Shown here piece by piece: positions 25,677 to 36,880 of a DNA stretch of 64,000 nt. Made by a program: the position numbers and the translations under genes. The number at the start of each line of letters is the position of its first letter. Within the stretch, counting starts at the first letter, position 1. The notes below the pieces were generated by a model, which saw only the letters and a program-made list of their open reading frames with translations, was not told the DNA's origin and made no database searches. This stretch comes from Ampullaceana balthica (lineage: Eukaryota > Mollusca > Gastropoda > Lymnaeidae): assembly GCA_944989445.1 (NCBI GenBank), contig CALYLW010000137.1, forward strand, positions 1,246,134 through 1,310,133, given 5' to 3'.

Positions 25677-26374
25677 TTAGTCTAGATTTTGAACCCACTG
25701 TTCCAACTACTTCACAAATGTGTAGCGGTAAACGAAACTCGATTTTTGTACGCTTAAAATTATTCTTTTAATAACAACTTCCTTGTTATTTGTTTGTTTG
25801 AATTATAAATTGCATTAATACGTTTTAATTTTTTTCTCCAGGGGAGAAGTTAGCTCATGGGAGGGGGCGAGGTCGTCACTCCAAAAATTTAATTACAGTT
25901 TTTTTTATCAAATAAACCTACTTTAAACAACATAGCCAATATTATTATTATCATTAATTTTTCCCCCATTTACATAATTTGAGTTACTAAAAATTTTTTC
26001 GAAGAGCCTGTGTGGTGTAGGATAATATTACACCCTTCATCTCAGATTTTAGAGGGACGCCCCTGGTGTCTCTCAAAAAGAAAGCGACCGCGCTAACCGT
26101 GGCTCATTGTCTCTGAGAAGTCATAATGCCAGCCATTCACGAGTATCATATCACCAGTGAATGCGGATGTCTTGTTGGCAGTCAACAGTGGAACACCGAT
26201 ATGCCCGATGATTTGTGTCCTGTCGTGGGGTAGCACTTATGTCGTAATAGTTAACTGAAGGACATCTGATATACACGGCAGTTTGATTCTTGTCGTTGGG
26301 TAGCACTTATGTCGTATTATTTAAACAGTACGAAGAGTTCGTTTCCAAGTTTTTCTCCAAGTGTTCAATGAGAG
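25677..26374. other. No feature recognised
   Basis: Apart from a local repeat (cgttgggtagcacttatgtc-like words at 26222 and 26294), nothing stands out. Confidence 0.45.
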
Positions 26375-26672
26375 ACGTCACCAGCAATCCTTCCGTCTAA
26401 TAGACCAGTGCTTCTCAAAGTGGTGGTCCACGGACGTCACCAACAATCCTTCCGTCTAATAGACCAGTGCTTCTCAAAGTGGTGGTCCGCGGACGTCACC
26501 AGCAATCCTTCCGTCTAATAGACCAGTGCTTCTCAAAGGGGTGGTCCGCGGACGTCACAAACAATCCTTCCGTCTAATAGACCAGTGCTTCTCAAAGTAG
26601 TGGTCCGCGGACGTCACCAACAATCCTTCCTTCTAATAGACCAGTGCTTCTCAAAGTGGTGGTCCGCAGACC
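26375..26672. repeat. 59-bp tandem array of a transposon end plus flank
   Basis: The hAT-type terminus cagtgcttctcaaagtgg occurs at 26406, 26465, 26524, 26583 and 26642, a period of 59. Each unit joins about 30 bp of terminus (to ggtccgcggac) to about 29 bp of the same flank (gtcaccaacaatcc, ttccgtctaatagac). Only the last terminus leads into a full element. Confidence 0.93.
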
Positions 26673-26945
26673 GGTGCCGGTCCGCGGACCATCCGCCTCC
26701 GGGCAGCAGAAGTTATCAAGAAAGGACAGAAAAATAAAATTTATAATGCTCCGTTTGCAACTATTAATACTAACCCTATAGAATATGTTAATCTTTCGGC
26801 AAAATAGCACATAAAATGAAACAAATAAAATAAAATAATTTTCATTTTGCTACGACGTCAGTACATGAAAAATAGTGCACCGGTCCCTGGTGCAATGGAA
26901 AAAATTCCTGCCGGTCCGCCATACTAAAAAGTTTGAGAAGCACTG
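26642..26945. mobile_element. Non-autonomous hAT-type element
   Basis: Left end cagtgcttctcaaagtggtg and right end gtttgagaagcactg are inverses; subterminal ccggtgccggtccgc and gccggtccgcc also pair. The length is about 304 bp. No coding sequence and no clear target duplication because the left flank is multiplied. Confidence 0.82.
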
Positions 26946-27084
26946 AATTTTTACCACGTTTTTATTAACTCGCTTTCATTCCTGTTTGTTGGTTTGTTTG
27001 TCCAAGATTTTTTCAAATCTGCCAACGTAAAATTGAACCACTTCTGATGACCCTGAGTTCGCCCCGTGACCACATCACAATGTT

Positions 27085-27580
27085 TTTAAAACGTTGGGCG
27101 GGCGCTTGTGAGGTGTATGGTAAAATAAATAGAGGTAAAAAAAAAGATTTTTAAAAACCAGGTTATTATAAGTGGACTAAAAAGAATAAAATAAATAGAA
27201 GTAAAAAAAAAGATTTTTAAAAACAAAGAAAATAATTTAAAACGTATAAGTTCAAGTACTTTCATTTAATATGACTAAAAACGTGAGGCGGGTGTTTGGT
27301 ATAAAAATTAAAGATTTCTAATTTAGAAGGCAAAAGAGAGATCTATAAGTGAGAGAGTGAGTGAACCACATATGTTAAACCTCATAAGGCAAAAGAGAGA
27401 TCTATAAGTGAGAGAGTGAGTGAACCACATATGTTAAACCTCATAAGCGCCCGCCCGACGTTTTTAGTCAAATTAAATCGAAGTAATTGAACTAATAAGT
27501 TTTAAATTATTTCTTCTTTTTAGTCCGCTTATAAAAACGTGGTTTTTTTAAATCTTTTTTTTTACTTCTATTTACTGTAT
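27085..27580. mobile_element. Foldback element related to the 1.66-kb satellite
   Basis: Outer arms (aagatttttaaaaacc with ggactaaaaagaa on the left; ttctttttagtccgc with cgtggttttttt on the right) are inverted and extend over about 130 bp. The arms match the lead segment of each satellite unit at 7341. The interior holds two copies of a roughly 57-bp unit (ggcaaaagagagatctataa and on) at 27328-27447. No coding sequence. Confidence 0.8.
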
Positions 27581-27661
27581 AGACGCTCATCGTACAACTC
27601 CCATACACAACAAAGTTTCGTTTAATAGAGACTACCGCAGACACCGAAGGAGAGTCGTCGG

Positions 27662-27894
27662 TCGTCACTAGGGTTGGTTTCACCCAGTGCGGTAGCTCAA
27701 GGTGTCACCCCCTCACTTCTTACCGCATAGACCTCATCCGAATCTGCCCGTGCCAAATAACAGGAACATACTTAATTTTACATCTTGGTGTCACCCCTTG
27801 TGATGGTGTCACCCCTTGTGATGGTGTCACCCCTTGTGATGGTGTCACCTGGTGCGGACCGGACCATCTGCACCCCCTCCTAGTGACGCCTCTG
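27662..27894. mobile_element. CAGAGGCGTCACTAGGG-type short element
   Basis: Left gtcactagggttggt and right ctagtgacgcctctg are inverses. It has three or four tandem gtgtcaccccttgtgat units inside (27785-27850). Sisters lie at 36346, 45646 and 46114. Confidence 0.83.
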
Positions 27895-28299
27895 GACCGA
27901 ATTGAGGAAAGCAAAAAAAAAGGGAGCTTTTGATCACTTCGTTAAGGTTTGTTTTAATTCATTCACCTGCCCACGAGGACAACAGGTCATCCCCCCCCCC
28001 AAAAAAAAAGAAATAATATAAAAAAAAATTTAAAAAAAAATAAATTATGTCATAACGCTTCCTGTGATTGATGATTAAAATAAATATTATTAAAGTTTGT
28101 TCTGTTGTTTTTAATCGTTTTTTTTTAAAAATAATATTTTATTTTAACTGCGGAGGTGTATTTAACTTTCCACAAATGTGTTCGAGAAATTTAGGATACT
28201 AATAGAATTAGCAGTACTTGATTTTTATCCGACCACCAAAAAAAATGTCTTTACTATTTTGGTATAAACTGCTGGCAACCCCTCGATACTTCGACTATT
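27895..28299. other. No feature recognised
   Basis: A- and T-rich spacer with a C run near 27990. Confidence 0.5.
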
Positions 28300-28360
28300 A
28301 CAACTGCATGTCACTATGAACTTCTTCCACTTACGACAATGAAGACTTAATAAATTAATA
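28300..28360 (+). mobile_element. Fragment of Penelope-like element 3' tail
   Basis: Ctatgaacttcttccacttac and taataaattaatatt match, in opposite orientation, the tail of the Penelope-like element near 31430-31475. Confidence 0.6.
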
Positions 28361-28468
28361 TTAAAACCATAAATCTTTATTAAAATAAATGTTTATATTA
28401 TTTTTATATACAAATAATTATAACATGACGAGGCGTCCAGTTGTGGCGTTTATTTGGTTCCTTTTCAG

Positions 28469-31023
28469 CGGCGGTTCTCAACCTGTGGGTCGCGACCCCC
28501 GCGGGGGTCGAATGACGATTTGGCAGGGGTCGCCAAAGACCATTGGAAAAATATGTTTTAAATGTGTAAACAGGTGTAAACCTTGCCATGTACATATTTT
28601 GTCTATTCCTCTATACTAGTCTATAGTCTATTCAGTAACTTTAGTAAGTTTAGTTGTTGTAACTTAATTATTTTTAGCTTTTTATAATGTTTATTTCAAC
28701 ACTATTTTATGAACACCTCAACAACCGGTAATTATATCAACAGAGAGTAGGGCGCGTCTGGATGCTCAGAGGTCTGAGCTCAGCAGGTTGGCTAAGTGAC
28801 GTAGAAGCTGAACTGCTGCTGCTTCTGGTTCCACACAGTGTAGTGTAGGGCTGTAGGTCAATATTTCACTGTGCGTGATATTGAATGCTATCGTTATAAA
28901 TTTTTCATTTTAAATTTAAAGTTTTTAAACCAACCGATGGAAATGGAACATGCAGAGAAGAACATTATGATTAAGAAAAGAAAATATAGAGACGATTTCT
29001 TACAATATGGTTTTACTTCAATAGTTACATTAGGAATTGAGAAACCACAATGCGTTATTTGTAATGAAGTTCTTTCAGCCGAATCTATGAAGCCAAACAA
29101 ACTGAAACGTCATTTTGATAGCAAACATCCAAGTTTTGCGGGTAGGGATACCGAGTATTTTAGAAGTAAAGCTGATGGCGTCAGGAAAGCCAGACTTGAC
29201 AATGGCGGCAAGTACCACCAACAAAACGTAGCAGCCGTTGAAGCTTCATATTTGTTGGCGCTCAGAATCGCAAGAGCTATGAAACCTCACACCATTGCCG
29301 AAGACTTATTGTTGCCAGCGGCCAAAGATATTGTTCGAGTTATGATCGGACCCGAATTTGTTAAGAAATTGAGTGCAATTTCCTTATCTAATGACACTGT
29401 CCGGGAGAAGAATAGATGATATGTCTGCTGATATTATTGATCAGGTAATCCAGGAAATAAAATCTGCTCCACTTCCAATATTTAGCATCCAGCTTGACGA
29501 ATCCACGGACGTTGCAAACTGTTCACAACTACTGGTTTACGCGAAAGATATAAATGAAGGTGACTTTAAAGATGAGTTTCTTTTTTGCAAACCTCTTGAA
29601 ACGACAACAACTGCACGGGATGTATTTGATACAGTTGGTTCATTTCTGAAAGATCAAAAGATCTCTTGGGAAAAGGTTTGTGGTGTTTGCACTGATGGTG
29701 TTGCAGCTATGCTAGGATGTCGGTCTGGATTTCAACGTTTGGTACTAAATGAATCACCAAAAGTCATTGGAACTCACTGTATGATTCATCGACAAGTGTT
29801 AGCAACGAAGACGTTGTCACAAGAGTTTCAGGAAGTAATGAAAAGCGTCCTAAGTTCCGTCAATTTTGTAAAAGCAAGTGCGCTGAACAGTCGTCTGTTC
29901 TCGAAACTTTGTAATGAGATGGATGCGTCCATTGATGTTCTGCTATTTCACACTGAAGTGAGATGGTTGTCGAGAGGGAAAGTTTTGAAACGCGTTTTTG
30001 ATCTTCGTGACGAACTAAAATTTTTCTTTAATCAGAAGTCTAAACCACAGCTCGAAGCACTTTTCAGCGACAAAAATGAGCTTCAGAAAATTGCTTACCT
30101 GGTAGATATATTTTCCATTTTGAATGAGTTAAATTTATCACTGCAAGGACCAAATGCAACATGCCTAGATTTGTCTGAAAAGATGCGATCATTCGAAATG
30201 AAACTTCAGCTTTTGCAAAAAAATTGGATGACAATAAAATGTACATGTTGCCCACCTTATCTGCTTTCTTTGAGGAAAATGACATTGAACCGGACAAGAG
30301 AAGTAAAATGATAATTTCGTTTGCACTTGCAAGAAGTCCATTCACAGTCAAAGTTGACGATATTCCTGAGACAGCACAAGAGGAGTTCATCGAACTCATT
30401 AACAGTGATGCAGCGCGAAATGATTTCTCTTCAATGCCAGTTACAAAATTCTGGATCAAGTGTTTGCAGTCATATCCTGTTCTGTCCGAAACTGTGTTGC
30501 GCCTTCTTCTTCCTTTTCCAAAAACGTATCTTTGCGAAACAGGGTTTTCCAGCTTGCTGGTTATCAAGTCTAAATACAGAAGTAGACTTGCTGTGGAAGA
30601 TGATCTTCGTTGTGCTCTCACAAAGACTGTCCCGAGAATTTCTGATCTTGTGAGAAAGAAGCAACCTCAACCTTCACATTAATCGACTTTGGCTTTCTTA
30701 CGTATTTGTAAATAGAAATAAATACGAATACCTTGTATGTAATGTATGACATGTATGTAATTGTAATCATTGTTATATATTGTGTTTTTTATTACTAACT
30801 ACGTTCGTTACTACGAGAATGGTGTCTGTACTTTAATGACGTAAAATTTGTAAAAATGAGAATACAATGTCATTCTGCATATGAGATATAATTAAATATA
30901 TTATAACAGTAGCAAAATTACAACTATGAGGTAGATACCCAAAAAAAAATTGACGGCGGGGGTCGCCACGGCACGAGTAATTTATTAAAAGGGTCGCGAC
31001 ACAAGAAAGGTTGAGAACCGCTG
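28469..31023 (+). mobile_element. hAT transposon (ZBED5-like), nearly complete
   Basis: The element is 2555 bp. Left end cggcggttctcaacctgtgg and right end aaggttgagaaccgctg are inverses of the classic Charlie-like type, with subterminal gtcgcgaccc on both sides. Target duplications cttttcag (28461-28468) and ctttacag (31024-31031) agree at 7 of 8 bases. It carries one transposase gene, now broken. It is the most complete transposon in the window. Confidence 0.93.
28937..30682 (+). pseudogene. hAT transposase, ZBED5/FAM200-like, two frameshifts
   Basis: Three frames join in order. 28937-29402 encodes a BED finger (CVICNEVLSAES, then LKRHFDSKHP) and the AEDLLLPAAKDIVRVMI block. About 29403-30225 encodes the catalytic-fold part with LDESTDVANCSQL, VCTDGVAAMLG and TEVRWLSRGKVLKRVFDLR. 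About 30224-30682 encodes the C-terminal dimerisation part with KTYLCETGFSSLL and KSKYRSRL. The first break is an extra G near 29402, the second a one-base loss in an A run near 30220. Compared with ZBED5-type proteins, roughly 30 residues are missing before SPFTVKV (near 30330). The gene is inactive as read, though the A-run break could be a sequencing error. Confidence 0.92.
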
Positions 31024-31429
31024 CTTTACAGATTTCCATGACCGCTCGATTTGTTGGGTGTTAGCACCGGTATTAGGATCGACGTAATGTAGGCTGTGAT
31101 TAACGGTTTCGTGATTGTAATCCATGGCAAATTAAAAAAAGAAAAAAAGAAATAGTGATGTTAAATTACAATTGAGTATACATACAGTTAAAGGAGAAAA
31201 TTAATTTTTATAGCCTACTTTCTTTCATTTAACATTTATGTAGTTTTTAGTTTTAATCTGGGTTGTTCTTTTCAAATGTCAATACAGTTTTAAGTTAACA
31301 ATATTAATATAGTGAATATAGTCAATCTTGTTACTTATAACTCATTTCATTACTGTATTAGAATTAGTATTGCTTATAAATAATTTTAAAACTAATTTAT
31401 TTTAACAAGATTAATGATTTTAATATTAG
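31024..31429. other. AT-rich spacer, nothing recognised
   Basis: Sequence between two transposons; no open frame or repeat identified. Confidence 0.5.
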
Positions 31430-32955
31430 TTTATTCAATCTTTATCGTTGTAAGTGGGAGAAGTCCATAGCTATCTATTAGTAGCAGGTAAATGTATAAT
31501 ATAAAAACAGGGTATTAGTAGGCCTTACAGGACATAACACAACAGCGAACGTTTCGGCAAAGAGCCTTCCTCAACGGACAAATAGTACACAAATGAAACG
31601 AATAAAACGAAATAATAATAATTTAAAAAAAAACCACTTAGCTGCGGTGAAATCCAAGTAGTCCAGTAGAGATAAAGTAAGGAGAGAAACGTAAGAGCTT
31701 ATATATGAAAGGATAGGGTGGGTGTGGCCAATCAATCAGCTTGTCAGTGCGAACACAATGTTGATCCCATGTGGTGTAAGAGTCCCATACTCATGGATTA
31801 GTCTATTCTCCAGACTGACCCGCCGGGTGTGTTTGTACAAGAAATAAAGGCGGTGACAGGCATGTCATCGACGCCCATGTGGTCACGTCCATTGAAGTGT
31901 CGGGAGACTGGACACTGTTTGTCTTGTTTAATGGTACGTACATGCTCAGCGATACGGCAGGAGAGTAACCTCCCGGTCTCACCAATGTACTTCAAAGGAC
32001 AGCGCTTACACACGATGGTGTAGACCACATTGCGGCTGGTACAAAGATAGCCATTCCTAATCTTGAATATCCCCTTAGGGAAGACAATCTGGTCCGTCTG
32101 GGTAACAAAGGGACATGTCTTGCAGCGATTACGACCACATGGCTTGGTGCCTAGATGGGAGGACGGAATAAGCAGACGGCTACGAACCAATAGGTCTCGC
32201 AGATTTTTGTCCCTCCTGAATACAATGAGGGGTGGGTGGAAAATATGTTGTTTGTCTCAGGGTCCGCGAGGAGGATGGTGCGGTTTTTCAAAAATATTTC
32301 CTTGGCTCTCATGTTGTGGGCATTGAACTGGGCATGGTATGTGAGCACCAATTTGCTCCTTTCATTACTATCACTGGAGCGTAATATAAAGGCGTCGGCA
32401 CGAGTGAAGTTTTTAACTCGCTGAAGTGCAGATTGAAGTATAGCTTCAGGGTAAGACCTTTGTCTAAAAAACTCCACGATTTCCAACGCCTTTTCCAAAA
32501 AGTCCTCATTAGATTGACACAGCCTACGGAGGCGAAGAATTTGTGAAAAGGGAATAGAATCCTTACAGGATTTGGGATGAGACGAGGGATAGAGTAGGTA
32601 AGAGTGGCTGTCCGTAGGTTTGAAGTAGGCCGAAGTGAGGAGGCAGTTTTTCTGGAGAGTCACAGTAATGTCCAGGAAATTAACCGATAGTTCGGAAATC
32701 GTGTGAGTGAACTTAATGGAGGGGTGGAAAGAATCAACAAAGTTGATGAACGTGTCAAGTTCACCCCTCTCCATATGAGTGACCCCAATGCCGTCATCAA
32801 TGTATCTCTTATAAAATTCGGGGAGGAGACCAGTGTATTCTTGTCCCACTCTGTGCTCGAAATGGCCCATGAACCAGCAAGCATAACTTGGTCCCATTTT
32901 AGTCCCCATGGCGACCCCACTGATTTGGTCAATGAACTTGCCATTGAACTCAAAT
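31430..32955 (-). mobile_element. Penelope-like element, 5'-truncated
   Basis: Minus-strand retroelement with a reverse transcriptase followed by a GIY-YIG nuclease, the defining layout of Penelope-like elements. The 3' UTR holds gaggaaggctctttgccg plus aaacgttcg (near 31560), a phrase typical of these elements. The 5' part is missing: at about 32955 the sequence changes to a short inverted-repeat element fragment. The tail near 31430-31475 has a second copy at 28300. Confidence 0.9.
31730..32955 (-). pseudogene. Penelope RT and GIY-YIG endonuclease, frameshifted
   Basis: The RT part has QISGVAMGTKMGP and the polymerase motif YIDD (32804-32793), then a thumb-like region. A one-base shift near 32230 separates it from the nuclease part. 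That part holds KPCGRNRCKTCPF and YTIVCKRC, then YIGETGRLLSCRIAEH, matching the Penelope GIY-YIG domain. A second shift near 31800 moves the last HEYGTLTPHGIN segment to another frame. No active protein can be made as read. Confidence 0.9.
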
Positions 32956-33055
32956 AGTTGATTTTTTTTAAACTTTGTACACGGACCAACTAACCTTAGA
33001 GGTAACATTGGTCTTGAGGGGGTGACACCAACCCTAGTGACGCCTCTGCTTACAT
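32956..33055. mobile_element. Fragments of two short inverted-repeat elements
   Basis: 32956-33012 matches one end of the aatgttccctcta family (cggaccaactaaccttagag). 33013-33052 is one end of the CAGAGGCGTCACTAGGG family (ccctagtgacgcctctg). Together they mark a breakpoint beside the truncated Penelope element. Confidence 0.75.
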
Positions 33056-33251
33056 CAAATATCATCACTTACTAAAATACAACACACACTTCTTTGACCT
33101 CTACTCACGCCAGTTACTCAAACAATAAACCAACCTCAAATACCAACTCTTGTTTTGTCAAGTCACTTGCATGGTTTACTGAACTAAAGGATCACCTTGA
33201 AATAAGAGTTATAACGTTATAGACTACAGACAATAGATTTTACAAATTAAC
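33056..33251. other. Short spacer, nothing recognised
   Basis: No repeat or open frame recognised. Confidence 0.4.
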
Positions 33252-34254
33252 CAGGGGGTAAGGCAAACTACGGCCCGCGGGCCAGAGCATACTTTGCGAC
33301 CGGTAGGCATGTACGTGTTACAATGTAATGTCGATTTTACTTTTCTTTGTTTAGAATTTTCACTATATTCTTTAAATTTTATTCCAAGTATCTGATTCGA
33401 ATCTAGGGATACTAAATCGCTTTTATGGCTCCAGAATTGATTAATGATCATTATTCATTAATCTTTAACATCCTTATTCGAATCTGCATTTCAGCTCAAC
33501 CTGTGGTGGCTTTTGTTTACGATTTACATATTGGTGGTTTTGTAAAAATTGTTATTTAAAAGTGAATAGACGTTATATTTAACCATGAGTGCTGGAAAAA
33601 AAGAATGAGGACGAATGTTGTGATTTTGGCATTAAAAAAAACACAACATTCGTCCTCATTCTTTTTTTTCAGCACTCATGCTGAAAAAAAAGAATGAGGA
33701 CGAATGTTGTGTTTTTAATGCCAAAAATTACCACTAAATATTGCTTGACGAATTTTGGGAGCAAAGCAGTCTGCTTGCTGTGCCGTGAGTGTGTGAGCGT
33801 CTTTAAGGAGTGCAACTTAAAAAGTGACTATCAAACAAAAACATTTTAATTTCTGGCACAATTTAACGAACGAAGAGAGAAAAAGTAATTGCCATGAGTT
33901 GGTTAATAATTTAAATTTAAATAAGCAGCAAAATGTTTTCAAGAAACAGTCTTCAATACAAGATGGTGCCACCAAGCCAGTGTGGTGCTGTCCCATAAGA
34001 TTGTAAAACGGAAGAGTCTTTTTTTTTCTTACTGCGAGCTCAACAAGGATCAAACATATTATCGACCCAGTTGTCAGTGTGATAAAACTCATCAGAGCCA
34101 GGGCACTTAACCACAGGCAGTTCAATTATAATCAATAATTCATATTTGTATCCGTTTTAAATTGTAATTGTAGCAGACAAAATATATATGCGGCTCACCT
34201 ATAACAATAAAGTCTTGAATGCGGCCCTCCGTAGAAAAAGTTTGCCCACCCTTG
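33252..34254 (+). mobile_element. Decayed, internally deleted hAT element
   Basis: Left end caggg(g)gtaaggcaaac with acggcccgcgggcc and right end atgcggccctccgtag plus tttgcccaccctt are inverses of a well-known hAT terminus type. The interior keeps transposase fragments: a BED-like finger (AVCLLCRECVSVFKECNLK, near 33765), LNLNKQQNVFKKQ (33916-33955), and IIDPVVSVIKLIRARALNHR plus QFN (about 34060-34125). The catalytic centre is deleted. No clear target duplication. Confidence 0.83.
33583..33715. repeat. Forward-reverse-forward triplication
   Basis: The segment containing aagaatgaggacgaatgttg appears forward, then as an exact reverse complement (acaacattcgtcctcattct), then forward again within 133 bp. 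Junctions lie near gcattaaaa and gcactcat. It falls at the start of the transposase reading frame of the 33252 hAT. Confidence 0.93.
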
Positions 34255-35210
34255 ATAAACTATTCTATATCATCACTCTTTAACCAATATAGTTAAAATA
34301 TGAATTTAATTCCTTCTCCACAGCTTTCCTGTCACCACTTGACATTTTAAGAGTTTCGGATGTTGCGTCAGCGTAGATAAGGTATTACGGTGTTTAGACC
34401 AGTTGTGTTTTAAACATAGACAAGGTCACGCTAGTATTACGCTTATTTGGCAGAGTTATATAGTTATATCGGCTGTTAGATTTAAAATTCTAGGCTGAAT
34501 AGTATTTCAGTTGTGTCATAATAACGGAAATGAGGTGCTAAATGAACAGATAACTGCCCCACTTTAAAAAAAAACCGTAACAGCATTTATTTTTATCCTC
34601 CCTTTCCTGGTTACAGAACGTGAGATAACTCTTAGAAAGATAATGTGCAGTGACTGACACAGATTTTCAAAACCAGGACAGGGTATTGGGGGTAAACATA
34701 AAAAAGCTATTTGTGTATGTCCATATTCCATATACAAGAAACAGGGGCGTCGACTGTGGTTTTTTAGGCGGATACCAATCGTAGTAAGCTCAACCACTTT
34801 CGTGTCATGACTTCGGCGCGGGGGGGGGGTCAAATTATGCTTTGCTATAGCCACGCCCCTGCCTTCAGACATTAATATACATGGTTTAAAGTTTACTGCA
34901 CTAATAACAGAGCCCACAGAGGGGGATATTTACACGAATCTTCAAGTTCTGTTATTTTAAAGCCATCCATAAATTAAAACTTGTGGGGTGCGACGTGAAG
35001 CAAAGTTTAGAACCAAGTCAGTGTTTCAGTTCATTGTAAATAACAAAATAAACACAGTTCAGATGGTTTGAAACCCAGATTCCCTAAGTCTAAAATCAAT
35101 ATCAAATAATTTACTTTATAATACTTATAGAAAACATAATTGATAGAATTTCCCCTCACCACCAGACGACATTTGGGTTTTCTAATTTTTAATCTTCTCC
35201 GCGGGTATTT
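34255..35210. other. No gene recognised
   Basis: Open frames are short; a G run lies at 34820-34829. No repeat could be paired inside the window. Confidence 0.45.
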
Positions 35211-35380
35211 TGACGTCACGTCCTGCGCAAACATTCGGCCCACTTTGAGCTTTGATTGGTGCTGAGGTATCGACCGGTTGTCTAGCAACGGTTTCAAGCT
35301 GGTGACCCCCATCATCACACAGAACATCCAGACCAACGATTTAAAGACTAAAATAGTGGCGGGTAAATCAGTTACGTCAC
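35211..35380. promoter_or_regulatory. Candidate regulatory module with CRE, CCAAT and X-box motifs
   Basis: A TGACGTCA CRE (35211-35218), an inverted CCAAT (gattgg, 35254-35259), an RFX-type X-box (gttgtctagcaac, 35277-35289) and a second CRE-like ttacgtcac (35372-35380) lie within 170 bp of otherwise repeat-free, GC-richer DNA. It could be an alternative Rassf promoter or an enhancer. No transcript start is visible. Confidence 0.3.
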
Positions 35381-36345
35381 TTGAGTAACCAGAGCGACCC
35401 CACGTGCGGCCCTGACAGGTTTGACCTTATAAACGTTAGGTCTCAATGGGTCGATGGGTGAGGTTTCTGGATTTCGCCCAGGGTTGCATTATGTCCATAT
35501 CCGCAACTAGATTTTATTTCCCCAAATCAGAATATGACATTTTAAAAAAATTTGAAAGACCCTATAGTTCAACTCGTTTTTTCCCCTCTTCAGTTTAGAA
35601 ATAAAAAAAGAAGAAAAAACGTGTATTATTAAAAACTTCCTGTAACGAGTGACAGGAGAGTACTCCTACAAACTGCTGTAATAATCTCAGTTACGGCCAA
35701 ATTTAACCCATGACAGAATGTATGTAGATGTAGAAGGCAGCATTGTCGAATCACAGACAGACCCACGGTGGGTGACCTTTTCAGCGCGATGACCGCATCT
35801 GTCGAAACGTCTGAATGTCCCACATAAAATTGTCAGCCTCAGATTTAGAATAAACACGTCAACTTTATTGATTTTTTTATTTAAAAATTTCAGGCATCGG
35901 GTCACAGTTTGCCAACTCACGACCATCGAGATTATGGGATTATGAATATCATGTGGACTATATATATAAGCATTTCAGAAGCTGATTTCGTGTGTTTTGG
36001 TAATTTGTCTGCACGCTTTCTTGTTCATCTTTATGATCCCCGAAGCAGTTGCGTTTATTTCCAGTTCGGAAATCAAATTTAATGAAAATAAAAAAAAAGT
36101 TTTTAATATTTTTTTTCTTCTTTACTTTGGATTGTTTAACAAGCTTAAAGATAAAGATAAATGGAGGAGATGCGGACCTAAAGCCAAAACTGTGTTCAAA
36201 TATATTTTTGTGAAACTTTTTTTAAAGTTAAAAAAAACATCAAAGTTGAAATTAGGGGCATCTATCCCACCCCCACCCAGAGGATTGAAAGGTGACGCCC
36301 ATTATCTGGGAGTGTGGGTCGTGGGTCCTGATACTTAATTCGATG
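35381..36345. other. No gene recognised
   Basis: Short open frames only. Confidence 0.45.
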
Positions 36346-36546
36346 CAGAGGCGTCACTAGGGTTGGTGTCACCCGGGGCGGCAGCTCATGGTGTCACCCC
36401 CTCACGACTTACCCCATAGACCATCCTCCGAGTCTTCCAGTGTCAAATAACGGGAGCATACAGAATTTCACATTTTGGTGTCACCCCTTGCGATGGTGTC
36501 ACCCGGGGCGATCCGCCCCCACCGCACCCCACTAGAGACGCCACTG
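36346..36546. mobile_element. CAGAGGCGTCACTAGGG-type element with perfect target duplication
   Basis: 201 bp from cagaggcgtcactagggttg to agagacgccactg. ATTCGATG stands exactly at both sides (36338-36345 and 36547-36554), an 8-bp duplication typical of hAT elements. The interior has gtgtcacccggggcgg in both halves. Non-coding. Confidence 0.93.
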
Positions 36547-36760
36547 ATTCGATGGGTCACAATGTACAATGGTCACGGTCAAATTTACGTATGTATAGTT
36601 TGTTTTGGCTTAGTATGTATAATGCATGACTCAGTTAATATCATGGTAAAAGACTTTAATCAAAGTATGGGGGAACCTGAACTATTCACTTATTCTAACC
36701 CTAAATGTAAAGCGGTATGACTTGGAGTTAATACCTACGACGCTCTTGGTCATATAAGAA

Positions 36761-36880
36761 TACATGTATTATATATATATTTCCCCCTGCCATATCAATA
36801 AAATTGATATGGCAGGGGGAAGAAACAAAAAAGAAAAAAAATACATGTATTTTTTCCTGCCATATCAATTTTATTACCCG
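36761..36880. repeat. Second forward-reverse-forward palindrome
   Basis: Ttccccctgccatatcaat (36781-36799) faces its exact inverse (36803-36821) across 3 bp. A third, forward copy with its tacatgtattttt lead lies at 36842-36878. Same layout as 33583-33715, in unrelated sequence. Confidence 0.9.

Noticed and set aside
30064..30621. 185-codon minus-strand frame
   Set aside because: It is antisense to the hAT transposase C-terminal part, which carries the family motifs.
32063..32957. Plus-strand open frames in the 32-33 kb block
   Set aside because: They are antisense shadows of the Penelope-like reverse transcriptase and nuclease.
33817..34125. 102-codon minus-strand frame
   Set aside because: It overlaps transposase fragments readable on the plus strand of the decayed hAT.
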